Assembly (NCBI GenBank): GCA_965199805.1
Contig: CBDATO010000001.1
Coordinates: forward strand, 868,001-932,000
Direction: 5' to 3'
Source of the DNA: DATAZK01 sp965199805
Lineage (GTDB): Bacteria; Actinomycetota; Actinomycetes; Frankiales; Frankiaceae
Length of the DNA stretch: 64,000 bases
Each line of letters starts with the position of its first letter. The stretch's first letter is position 1. The position numbers and the translations under genes were made by a program. Below, piece by piece: positions 57,604 through 64,000 of this stretch. Below the pieces are notes generated by a model, which worked only from the letters and a program-made list of their open reading frames with translations, was not told the origin of the DNA and made no database searches.

Positions 57604-59706
57604 CTACTCGCCGGGGGTGGTCTTGGCGATCTGGGTCAGGAACTCGTAGTTGGTACGAGTCTGCTTGATCCGGTCGAGCAGCAGCTCGATCCCCTGCTGG
57701 TGGTCGAGCGCGTGCAGCACCCGGCGCAGCTTGTAGGTGACCGCGAGCTCCTCGGGAGCCAGCAGCAGCTCCTCCTTGCGGGTGCCGGACGCGTCGACGT
57801 CCACCGCCGGGAAGATCCGCTTGTCCGCGATGCGCCGGTCGAGCTTGAGCTCGGCGTTGCCGGTGCCCTTGAACTCCTCGAAGATCACCGTGTCCATCGT
57901 GCTGCCGGTCTCGACGAGCGCGGTGGCCAGGATGGTGAGCGAGCCGCCGTTCTCGATGTTGCGGGCGGCACCGAGGAAGCGCTTCGGCGGGTACAGCGCC
58001 GTGGAGTCGACGCCGCCGGACAGGATGCGTCCGGAGGTCGGCGCCGCCAGGTTGTACGCGCGTCCGAGCCGGGTGATCGAGTCGAGCAGCACGACGACGT
58101 CGTGGCCCATCTCGACCAGCCGCTTCGCCCGCTCGATGGCGAGCTCGGCGACGCTGGTGTGGTCCGTCGGCGGACGGTCGAAGGTGCTGGCGATAACCTC
58201 GCCCTTCACCGACCGCTGCATGTCGGTGACCTCCTCCGGCCGCTCGTCGACGAGGACGACCATGAGGTGGCATTCCGGGTTGTTGGTGGTGATCGCGTTG
58301 GCGATGGCCTGCAGCACCATCGTCTTGCCGGCCTTGGGCGGGCTGACGATCAGCGCGCGCTGCCCCTTGCCCAGCGGCATGACCAGGTCGATGACGCGGG
58401 TGGTGAGCACATTGGGCTCGGTCTCCAGCCGCAGGCGCTCGTTGGGGTAGAGCGGCGTGAGGGTGGTGAACTCCGGACGCTTGCGCGCCTCGTCGGGCTC
58501 CAGGCCGTTGATGGAGTCGAGCCGGACCAGCGCGTTGTACTTGTCCTTCTTCTCCCCCTCCTGCGGCTGCCGGACGGCGCCCGTCACGGCGTCACCGCGG
58601 CGCAGGCCGTAGCGGCGGACCTGCGCGAGGCTGACGTACACGTCGTTGGGGCCGGTCAGGTAGCCGGAGGTCCGGACGAACGCGTAGCTGTCGAGGATGT
58701 CGAGGATGCCCGCGATGGGCACGAGGACGTCGTCGTCGCGGAGCACCGGCTCGCTGTCGTTGAAGCCACCGGGGCCCGACACCGGACGGCCGTTGCGCCC
58801 ACGGCGCTCGCGGAAGCGTCCGCGCCGACGGCTGTTGCCGAACTCGTCGAAGTCGCCGGCGCCCTGGTCACGGGGACTCTGGTCGCGCGGACCCTGGTCA
58901 CGCGGACCCTGGTCACGGTCGCGCTGCGGCTGGTCGCCGCGCGGCTCGGACTGCTGGCGCGGCTCGCGCTGCTGACGCTCACGCGGCTGACGCTCGCGCT
59001 GCTGGCCGCCCTGACGCTCCGGACGGTCGGTGCGCTCCGGCCGCTCGGTGCGCTCCGGCCGTTCGGTGCGCTCCGGCCGGGTGACGGTCGCCGTACTGCC
59101 GGCGCCGTCGGACTCCGCCGCGGCGGCCACCGGGGTGACCTCGGCGGTGGGGCCGGACTCGGCGGCCACACCCTGCTCGGGGCTGCCGGTGGCCCGGCTG
59201 CTGCTGCGCCGCCGGCGACGTGAGCCGTCGGACGCTGCTGCATCGGGCTGCACGGTCTCGGGCTGCACGGTCTGGGGCTGTGCAGCCACGGGGGCGGCTG
59301 CGGGCTCCTGGACGGGCTTCTCACGGGACGCGGCAGCGCGACCACGGGTGCCCCGGGGGGCGGAGGCACCGGTGGTGCCGTTCTCGGGGGCGAAGACCTC
59401 GAGGGTGGAGGTCTCGATGGCGGGGGTGTCGACGGCGGGGGTGCTGACGGTGGGGGGCGCGGTGACGGACGGGGACTCCGGTGCCGGAGTCGGCGCCGTG
59501 GAACCGGCGCCCTGGGCGACCTGGATGGCGGCGATGAGCTCGCCCTTGCGCATCCGTGTGGTGCCCGGGATCTTCAGGGATCCCGCGAGTGCCTGCAGCT
59601 CCGGAAGCAGCATCCCGGCCAGCCCGGTCGCACGGCGGCGACGGGTGGTGCCGCCGGCGGCGGCGTCGGGAGCAGAACCGGCAAGCAGCTCGGTGGATTC
59701 GCTCAA
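57604..59706 (-). CDS. rho: Transcription termination factor Rho with a long Arg/Asp-rich insertion
   Basis: A 700-aa Rho, about 280 residues longer than the E. coli protein. The N-terminal helix bundle (LQALAGSLKIPGTTRMRKGE) is separated from the RNA-binding cold-shock domain (GILDILDSYAFVRTSGYL) by a low-complexity region of about 270 residues rich in Arg, Glu, Gln, Pro and Gly with tandem repeats. The motor has Walker A PPKAGKTM and VVVLLDSITRLGRAYN. Long basic insertions are typical of actinobacterial Rho and add RNA contacts. The start is TTG 59706 with AGAGG upstream. Confidence 0.96.
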   Translation of the reverse strand: MSESTELLAGSAPDAAAGGTTRRRRATGLAGMLLPELQALAGSLKIPGTTRMRKGELIAAIQVAQGAGSTAPTPAPESPSVTAPPTVSTPAVDTPAIETSTLEVFAPENGTTGASAPRGTRGRAAASREKPVQEPAAAPVAAQPQTVQPETVQPDAAASDGSRRRRRSSSRATGSPEQGVAAESGPTAEVTPVAAAAESDGAGSTATVTRPERTERPERTERPERTDRPERQGGQQRERQPRERQQREPRQQSEPRGDQPQRDRDQGPRDQGPRDQSPRDQGAGDFDEFGNSRRRGRFRERRGRNGRPVSGPGGFNDSEPVLRDDDVLVPIAGILDILDSYAFVRTSGYLTGPNDVYVSLAQVRRYGLRRGDAVTGAVRQPQEGEKKDKYNALVRLDSINGLEPDEARKRPEFTTLTPLYPNERLRLETEPNVLTTRVIDLVMPLGKGQRALIVSPPKAGKTMVLQAIANAITTNNPECHLMVVLVDERPEEVTDMQRSVKGEVIASTFDRPPTDHTSVAELAIERAKRLVEMGHDVVVLLDSITRLGRAYNLAAPTSGRILSGGVDSTALYPPKRFLGAARNIENGGSLTILATALVETGSTMDTVIFEEFKGTGNAELKLDRRIADKRIFPAVDVDASGTRKEELLLAPEELAVTYKLRRVLHALDHQQGIELLLDRIKQTRTNYEFLTQIAKTTPGE
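58864..58918 (-). repeat. 15-bp tandem repeat in the Rho insertion
   Basis: Three full units (58864-58878, 58879-58893, 58894-58908) and a partial fourth share CTGGTC-[A/G]CG-[G/C]GGAC and encode repeats of RDQ[G/S]P on the minus strand. Confidence 0.85.
59027..59080 (-). repeat. 18-bp tandem repeat in the Rho insertion
   Basis: Three units (59027-59044, 59045-59062, 59063-59080) of TCGGTGCGCTCCGGCCGN differ only at the last base. On the minus strand they encode the period-6 repeat RPERTE. Confidence 0.9.
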
Positions 59707-60007
59707 GGTGACTACCTCTCAGACCGGCGGACGCCGATCGCTGTGTGGAGCAGGTGGAGAGTGGGGGTACGCACGGGAGCTCGAACGCGACGAGTGGGTG
59801 GTCGGCGTGAGGCAGCGTGCATCCGAAGACAACCGCGCCAGACGACGCCTCGACCTGGGGAACTCCCTGGCGTAGATCGGAAGAATCCCGCTCCGGGTGA
59901 ATCAGGCTGGGAAAAGCGCTCTCGGTCTTGAGGGAACCGACCGGTCGCTGATCGTGACGAGCATACCGCGAGGAATGACCTTTAGCGCAACAAGCAGCGC
60001 CGTTGGG
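59707..60007. other. 301-bp rho upstream region
   Basis: This stretch between thrB and rho contains no convincing gene. It probably holds the rho promoter and a long untranslated leader. On the minus strand the best -10-like element is TATGCT (59965-59960), leaving a leader of about 245 nt. Rho is autoregulated through its leader in several bacteria, which would explain the length. Confidence 0.5.
59960..59990 (-). promoter_or_regulatory. Candidate rho promoter
   Basis: On the minus strand TTGCGC (59990-59985) and TATGCT (59965-59960) are 19 nt apart, slightly longer than ideal. Both partly match the housekeeping consensus. Position upstream of a long rho leader supports it, but this is a weak call. 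Confidence 0.3.
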
Positions 60008-60910
60008 CTATTTCCGCGGTCCGGATGGCGCAATACAGGTCGTACCGGACAGGTCGACAGCCAGTTCACGTCCGGGATACCGGGCGGTCGCCAGCGCCGT
60101 GGCGCGCTGCCGCTCGGCGGCGCTTCGGCACAGCGCCAGCACGGTGGGTCCGGAGCCGGAGAGCACGGCGGGCACCCCGGCGGCGCGCAGTGCCGTGACC
60201 AGCGCGGCTCCGTCCGGGATGCCGGGAAGGCGGTACGGCTGGTGCAGCAGGTCGTCGGTGGCGGCCAGCAGCGCGTCGGGCTCCGCGGTGAGCGCGGCCA
60301 CGAGCAGGGCCGCGCGGCCGGCGTTGTACGCGGCCTCGGCGTGGGCGACGGTGGCCGGCAGGGTGCCCCGTGACGCCGCGGTCGACGTGCGTACCTGCGG
60401 GATGAAGACCATCGGCAGCACCCGGGCGTCGGGCACGAGCCGTAGGGCCTGCGGGCGGCGGTCGTCGACCCAGGCCACCGTGAGCCCGCCGTGCAGAGCC
60501 GCGGCGATGTTGTCGGGGTGCGGTTCGAGCTGGTACGCGAGCTGCAGCGCCAGCACCCGGTCGTGCACGCCGCGCAGAGCCAGCGCGGCCGTGACCCCGG
60601 CGCAGATGGCCGCGGCGCTCGACCCCAGCCCGCGGGCGTGCGGGATGGCGGCCGTGTACCCGACCTCGAGCCCTCCCGGCTGCGGCCCCACCGCGGCGAA
60701 GCCCACGCGGGCGGCGCGCACCACGAGGTTCGTCTCGTCGGTGGGCACGTCGCCGTACGCCCGGACCCGCAGCCCCGGCTGGTCCGTGAGCCGCAGCGTC
60801 AGCTCGTCGTACAGCGTCAGGGCGAGCCCGAGCGCGTCGAAACCGGGCCCGAGATTCGCACTCGTGGCCGGCACCCGCACGGTCACCTGTTCGACAGCAG
60901 TGGATCCCAC
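60008..60910 (-). CDS. thrB: Homoserine kinase
   Basis: A 300-aa GHMP kinase that phosphorylates homoserine in threonine synthesis. The GHMP ATP loop is HARGLGSSAAAICAGV, with PATSANLGPGFDALG at the N-terminus and the C-terminal VLSGSGPTVLAL motif. GTG 60910 lies 3 bp after the thrC stop. It is the last gene of the lysA-hom-thrC-thrB run. Confidence 0.96.
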   Translation of the reverse strand: MGSTAVEQVTVRVPATSANLGPGFDALGLALTLYDELTLRLTDQPGLRVRAYGDVPTDETNLVVRAARVGFAAVGPQPGGLEVGYTAAIPHARGLGSSAAAICAGVTAALALRGVHDRVLALQLAYQLEPHPDNIAAALHGGLTVAWVDDRRPQALRLVPDARVLPMVFIPQVRTSTAASRGTLPATVAHAEAAYNAGRAALLVAALTAEPDALLAATDDLLHQPYRLPGIPDGAALVTALRAAGVPAVLSGSGPTVLALCRSAAERQRATALATARYPGRELAVDLSGTTCIAPSGPRK

Positions 60911-60913
60911 CGG

Positions 60914-62044
60914 CTAGACGAGATCCAGCCTGGCGGCGACGATCTGCGCGTCGGGCGGCACCTGGGTGGGCTTTGCCGCCCCGCTGATCGCCCAGTCCGG
61001 GTCCTTCAACCCGTTACCGGTGACCGTGCAGACGACGCGCTCCCCCGGGGAGACCAGGCCGTCACGGTGGGCGTTGAGCAGGCCCGCGACGCTTGCCGCC
61101 GACGAGGGCTCGACGAAGACGCCCTCGCGGGTGGCGAGCAGCCGGTAGGCGGCCAGGATCTCGCGGTCGCTGACGGCCTGGATGGCGCCACCGGACTCGT
61201 CGCGGGCGGCGATTGCCTCCGTCCAGGAGGCGGGATTGCCGATCCGGATCGCGGTCGCGATGGTGGACGGCGACTTCACCCTCTCGCCGCGCACGATCGG
61301 TGCAGCACCCATCGCCTGGAAGCCGAGCATCCGGGGCCGCTTCGAGCCCTGGCCGGGCTCGGCCGCGAGCTCGGTGTAGCCCTTCCAGTACGCGGTGATG
61401 TTGCCGGCGTTGCCGACCGGCAGGCAGTGCACGTCGGGCGGGCCGCCGAGGGCGTCGCACACCTCGAAGGAGGCGGTCTTCTGCCCCTGGATGCGGTGCG
61501 GGTTGACGCTGTTGACCAGCGTCACCGGGTAGTTCTCCGACAGGTCGCGGGCGAGCGTGAGGCAGTCGTCGAAGTTGCCGATGACCTCGAGGAGCTTGGC
61601 CCCGTGCACGAGCGCCTGGGCCAGCTTGCCGAGCGCGATCTTGCCGGTGGGGACGAGGACGGCGCAGGTGAGCCCGGCGCGGGCGGCGTACGCCGCAGCG
61701 GAGGCCGACGTGTTGCCGGTGCTGGCGCAGATGACGGCCTGGCTGCCGTCCTCGACGGCCTTGCTGATCGCCATGGTCATGCCGCGGTCCTTGAAGGACC
61801 CGGTGGGGTTCGCGCCCTCGACCTTCAGGTAGACGTCGCAGCCGGTGCGCTCGGAGAGGTGCTGCGCCGGCACGAGCGGGGTGCCACCCTCACGCAGCGT
61901 GATGACCGGGGTGCTCGCGCTGACCGGCAGCCGGTCGCGGTACTCCTCGATGACCCCCCGCCAGGCGCGCGAGGGGGTGAGCCGGCCGGCGGTCGGGCCC
62001 GAGGGATCCACGGCAGCTCCAGAAGTGACAGCGGTCGCGCTCAT
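60914..62044 (-). CDS. thrC: Threonine synthase
   Basis: A 376-aa fold-type II PLP enzyme converting O-phosphohomoserine to threonine. The PLP lysine is in NPTGSFKDRGMTMA, with the phosphate-binding PVGNAGNI downstream. ATG 62044 overlaps the hom stop by 4 bp. The length suits the short bacterial type without an S-adenosylmethionine regulatory domain. Confidence 0.96.
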   Translation of the reverse strand: MSATAVTSGAAVDPSGPTAGRLTPSRAWRGVIEEYRDRLPVSASTPVITLREGGTPLVPAQHLSERTGCDVYLKVEGANPTGSFKDRGMTMAISKAVEDGSQAVICASTGNTSASAAAYAARAGLTCAVLVPTGKIALGKLAQALVHGAKLLEVIGNFDDCLTLARDLSENYPVTLVNSVNPHRIQGQKTASFEVCDALGGPPDVHCLPVGNAGNITAYWKGYTELAAEPGQGSKRPRMLGFQAMGAAPIVRGERVKSPSTIATAIRIGNPASWTEAIAARDESGGAIQAVSDREILAAYRLLATREGVFVEPSSAASVAGLLNAHRDGLVSPGERVVCTVTGNGLKDPDWAISGAAKPTQVPPDAQIVAARLDLV

Positions 62045-63369
62045 GTCTCGCCTTCCACTCTCATCACGCTCGTCACGGCACGGACGACATCGAGGCCGCG
62101 CAGCTCGTCGACGGTGGCGGCGAGCGCCGCATCCGTGGCTGCGTGCGAGACCAGGACGAGCGACGCGTCGTCGCCGCGGCCCTCCTGGCGCACGCTCTGG
62201 ATGCTGACGTCGTGGGAGGAGTATGCCTGGGCGACGGCGGCGAGCACACCTGCTTTGTCGGCAACGTCGAGGGACACGTGATACCGCGTGACGGTGCGTC
62301 CCATCTCGAGCGCCGGCAGGTTCGCGTACGCGGACTCACGCGGGCCACGCACCCCGGAGAGCCGGTGCCGGGCCACGGTGACCAGGTCACCGAGCACGGC
62401 GGAGGCGGTCGGCAGCCCGCCGGCACCACGGCCGTAGAACATCATCGAGCCCGCGGCCTCGGCCTCGACGAAGACGGCGTTGTAGGCCTCGCGCACGCCG
62501 GCCAGCGGGTGGTTCAGCGGGATCATCGCCGGGTGCACCCGCACGCTGATGCCGGTCTCGGTCTCGGCGCGCTCGGCGATGGCCAGCAGCTTCACGGTGG
62601 CGCCCATGGCCCGCGCGCTCGCCATGTCGCCGGTGGTGACCGACCCGATGCCCTCGCGGTACACGTCGGCCGCACTCACCCGGGTGTGGAAGGCGAGCGA
62701 GGCGAGGATCGCCGCCTTGGCGGCCGCGTCGAAGCCGTCGACGTCGGCGGTAGGGTCGGCCTCCGCGTAACCCAGGGCGGTGGCCTCCTCGAGCGCCTCG
62801 GAGAAGCTCGCGCCGGTCTCGTCCATCCGGGTCAGGATGTAGTTGGTCGTGCCGTTGACGATGCCGAGCACCCGGTGGATCCGGTCGCCGGCGAGGCTCT
62901 CGCGCAGCGGGCGCAGCAGCGGGATGGCGCCCGCGACGCTCGCCTCGTAGTAGAGGTCGGTGTCGTTGGCGGCAGCGGCCGCGTACAGGGTCGCGCCGTC
63001 CTCGGCGAGCAGCGCCTTGTTGGCGGTGACGACGCCCTTGCCGGCGGCCAGGGCGCTCAGCATCCAGCTGCGGGCCGGCTCGATGCCGCCGACGACCTCG
63101 ACGACGATGTCGATGTCCTCGCGCACCGCCAGCGCCGCCGCGTCGGACGTGAGCAGCGCGGGGTCGAGCGGCAGGTCGCGGGCGCGCTTGGGCCGCCGGA
63201 CGGCGACGCCCGCGATCTCCAGCGGCGCACCGACCCGCGCGGCGAGCTCGGTGGCGTGCCGGTCGAGCTGACGCACCACCTCGCTGCCCACCACGCCGCA
63301 GCCGAGCAGCGCGATGCGGATCGGCCCCCCCGGCTTTCGGCTTGCCGTTGCTTGCGGTGTTGCACTCAT
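62041..63369 (-). CDS. hom: Homoserine dehydrogenase with C-terminal ACT domain
   Basis: A 442-aa NAD(P)-dependent enzyme reducing aspartate semialdehyde to homoserine. The Rossmann motif is LLGCGVVGSEV; NGTTNYIL and the catalytic Lys region GYAEADPTADVDGFDAA-K are present. The C-terminal ~80 residues form an ACT domain (YHVSLDVADKAGVLAAVAQ), so feedback inhibition by threonine is expected. Coupled to lysA (ATGA) and thrC. Confidence 0.96.
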   Translation of the reverse strand: MSATPQATASRKPGGPIRIALLGCGVVGSEVVRQLDRHATELAARVGAPLEIAGVAVRRPKRARDLPLDPALLTSDAAALAVREDIDIVVEVVGGIEPARSWMLSALAAGKGVVTANKALLAEDGATLYAAAAANDTDLYYEASVAGAIPLLRPLRESLAGDRIHRVLGIVNGTTNYILTRMDETGASFSEALEEATALGYAEADPTADVDGFDAAAKAAILASLAFHTRVSAADVYREGIGSVTTGDMASARAMGATVKLLAIAERAETETGISVRVHPAMIPLNHPLAGVREAYNAVFVEAEAAGSMMFYGRGAGGLPTASAVLGDLVTVARHRLSGVRGPRESAYANLPALEMGRTVTRYHVSLDVADKAGVLAAVAQAYSSHDVSIQSVRQEGRGDDASLVLVSHAATDAALAATVDELRGLDVVRAVTSVMRVEGET

Positions 63370-64000
63370 CCGACGTCCAGCGCCAGCAGATCGGCCTCGG
63401 TCTCGCGGCGCACGATGACCTGGGGCAGCCCGTCGCGTACGGCGACCACCGGGGGCCGCGGTACGTGGTTGTAATTGCTTGCCATGGACCGGTGGTAGGC
63501 ACCGCTGGAGGCGAGCGCCAGCAGATCACCCGGGTGCAGGTCGCCTGGCACCGACACGTCGGGGGCGACGAGGTCGCCGCTCTCGCAGTGCTTGCCGACC
63601 ACGGTGACCGTGCCGGCGGGGGCGGCGCTCGTGCGGCTGGCAAGCGCGACCGTGTAACGCGCCCCGTACAGGGCGGGGCGGATGTTGTCGCTCATACCGC
63701 CGTCGACGCTGACGTACGTGCGCAGCCCGGGGAGCTCCTTGACGGTGCCGACCTCGTACAGCGTGACCGTGCCCGGACCGGCGATGGCCCGGCCCGGCTC
63801 GACGGCGAGGTGCGGCACGGCGAGCCCGGCCTGCGCGCACGCCTTGGCCACCAGCGCCTTCATCCGCTCGGCCATCTCGGCGATGTCGAGCGGCGCGTCT
63901 TCGCTGGTGTACGCGATGCCGAAGCCGCCACCAAGGTCGAGCTCGGGCAGCTCGACGCCGTGGGTGTCACGCACCTGTGCCAGCAACCCGACAAGACGCT
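63366..64000 (-). CDS. lysA: Diaminopimelate decarboxylase, C-terminal part (runs off the right edge)
   Basis: About 210 residues are inside the window; the start lies beyond 64000. DLGGGFGIAY, the PLP-phosphate motif EPGRAIAGPG and the active-site Cys segment GKHCESGD identify a fold-type III decarboxylase making lysine from meso-diaminopimelate. The stop overlaps the hom start (ATGA), so aspartate-family genes form one operon. Confidence 0.95.
   Translation of the reverse strand, partial: RLVGLLAQVRDTHGVELPELDLGGGFGIAYTSEDAPLDIAEMAERMKALVAKACAQAGLAVPHLAVEPGRAIAGPGTVTLYEVGTVKELPGLRTYVSVDGGMSDNIRPALYGARYTVALASRTSAAPAGTVTVVGKHCESGDLVAPDVSVPGDLHPGDLLALASSGAYHRSMASNYNHVPRPPVVAVRDGLPQVIVRRETEADLLALDVG

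Overview
This 64 kb window comes from a high-GC actinomycete chromosome. GTG and TTG starts are common, most operons are coupled by 4-bp start/stop overlaps, and lineage markers include Lsr2, the NucS mismatch endonuclease, the GlgE glucan pathway and an Asp-type MurA. The layout rho-rpmE-prfA-prmC-tsaC-glyA-wecA-atp beside hom-thrC-thrB is a familiar actinobacterial one. A member of or near the Micromonosporales is my guess, not a proof. I saw no insertion sequence, prophage, CRISPR array, rRNA or tRNA. The window cuts through etfA at the left edge and lysA at the right edge.

Layout, left to right. 1-5.7 kb: etfBA; an ECF41-type sigma factor facing an NAD(P)-binding oxidoreductase across a symmetric promoter region; an enoyl-CoA hydratase/Nudix pair; an alpha/beta hydrolase. 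5.7-12.6 kb: glgX, glgP and acs. 12.7-19.8 kb: an RsbW-like ATPase, then a tellurium-resistance-type (Ter) cluster on the minus strand: terD, a DUF475/TerC membrane protein, and a coupled four-gene set (CitE-like lyase, PRTase-TRSP, StiP-like protein, HAD phosphatase). 20.0-27.6 kb: glgE-treS-mak-glgB, a complete trehalose-to-glucan operon with overlapping genes. 27.6-36.2 kb: a YbbN-type thioredoxin, a DegT-family PLP protein with His where the catalytic Lys should be, a hybrid histidine kinase with a degenerate receiver, meaB, thiolase, mce, a SigE-type sigma factor with its membrane partner, and a DivIVA-like coiled-coil protein. 36.3-44 kb: a short-chain dehydrogenase/hydrolase pair, a small zinc-ribbon-like protein, lsr2, nucS, ethylmalonyl-CoA mutase, a STAS protein lacking the phospho-serine, murA and a cobalamin adenosyltransferase. 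44-64 kb: the ATP synthase operon (read leftwards), then wecA, glyA, tsaC, prmC, prfA, rpmE, rho, thrB, thrC, hom and lysA.

How they work together. Thiolase, Mce, Ecm, MeaB and the adenosyltransferase cover several steps of a B12-dependent ethylmalonyl-CoA/propionyl-CoA route, and acs, etfBA and the enoyl-CoA hydratase are compatible with acetate and fatty-acid use. GlgE, TreS, Mak and GlgB make branched alpha-glucan from trehalose, while GlgX and GlgP break it down. The Ter cluster joins a stress-sensing module (TerD/TerC) to enzymes proposed in the literature to make a nucleoside-like metabolite.

Most notable observations: mirror-image GCTCACA-N16-GGTC elements between the ECF41 sigma gene and its neighbour; the compact Ter biosynthetic set without a visible ATP-grasp partner; a textbook intrinsic terminator inside the ATP synthase operon between atpH and atpA; a perfect hairpin in an unusual 303-bp atpD-atpC gap; and three signalling or enzyme proteins with altered key residues (DegT-family His187, the receiver domain of the hybrid kinase, the STAS protein).
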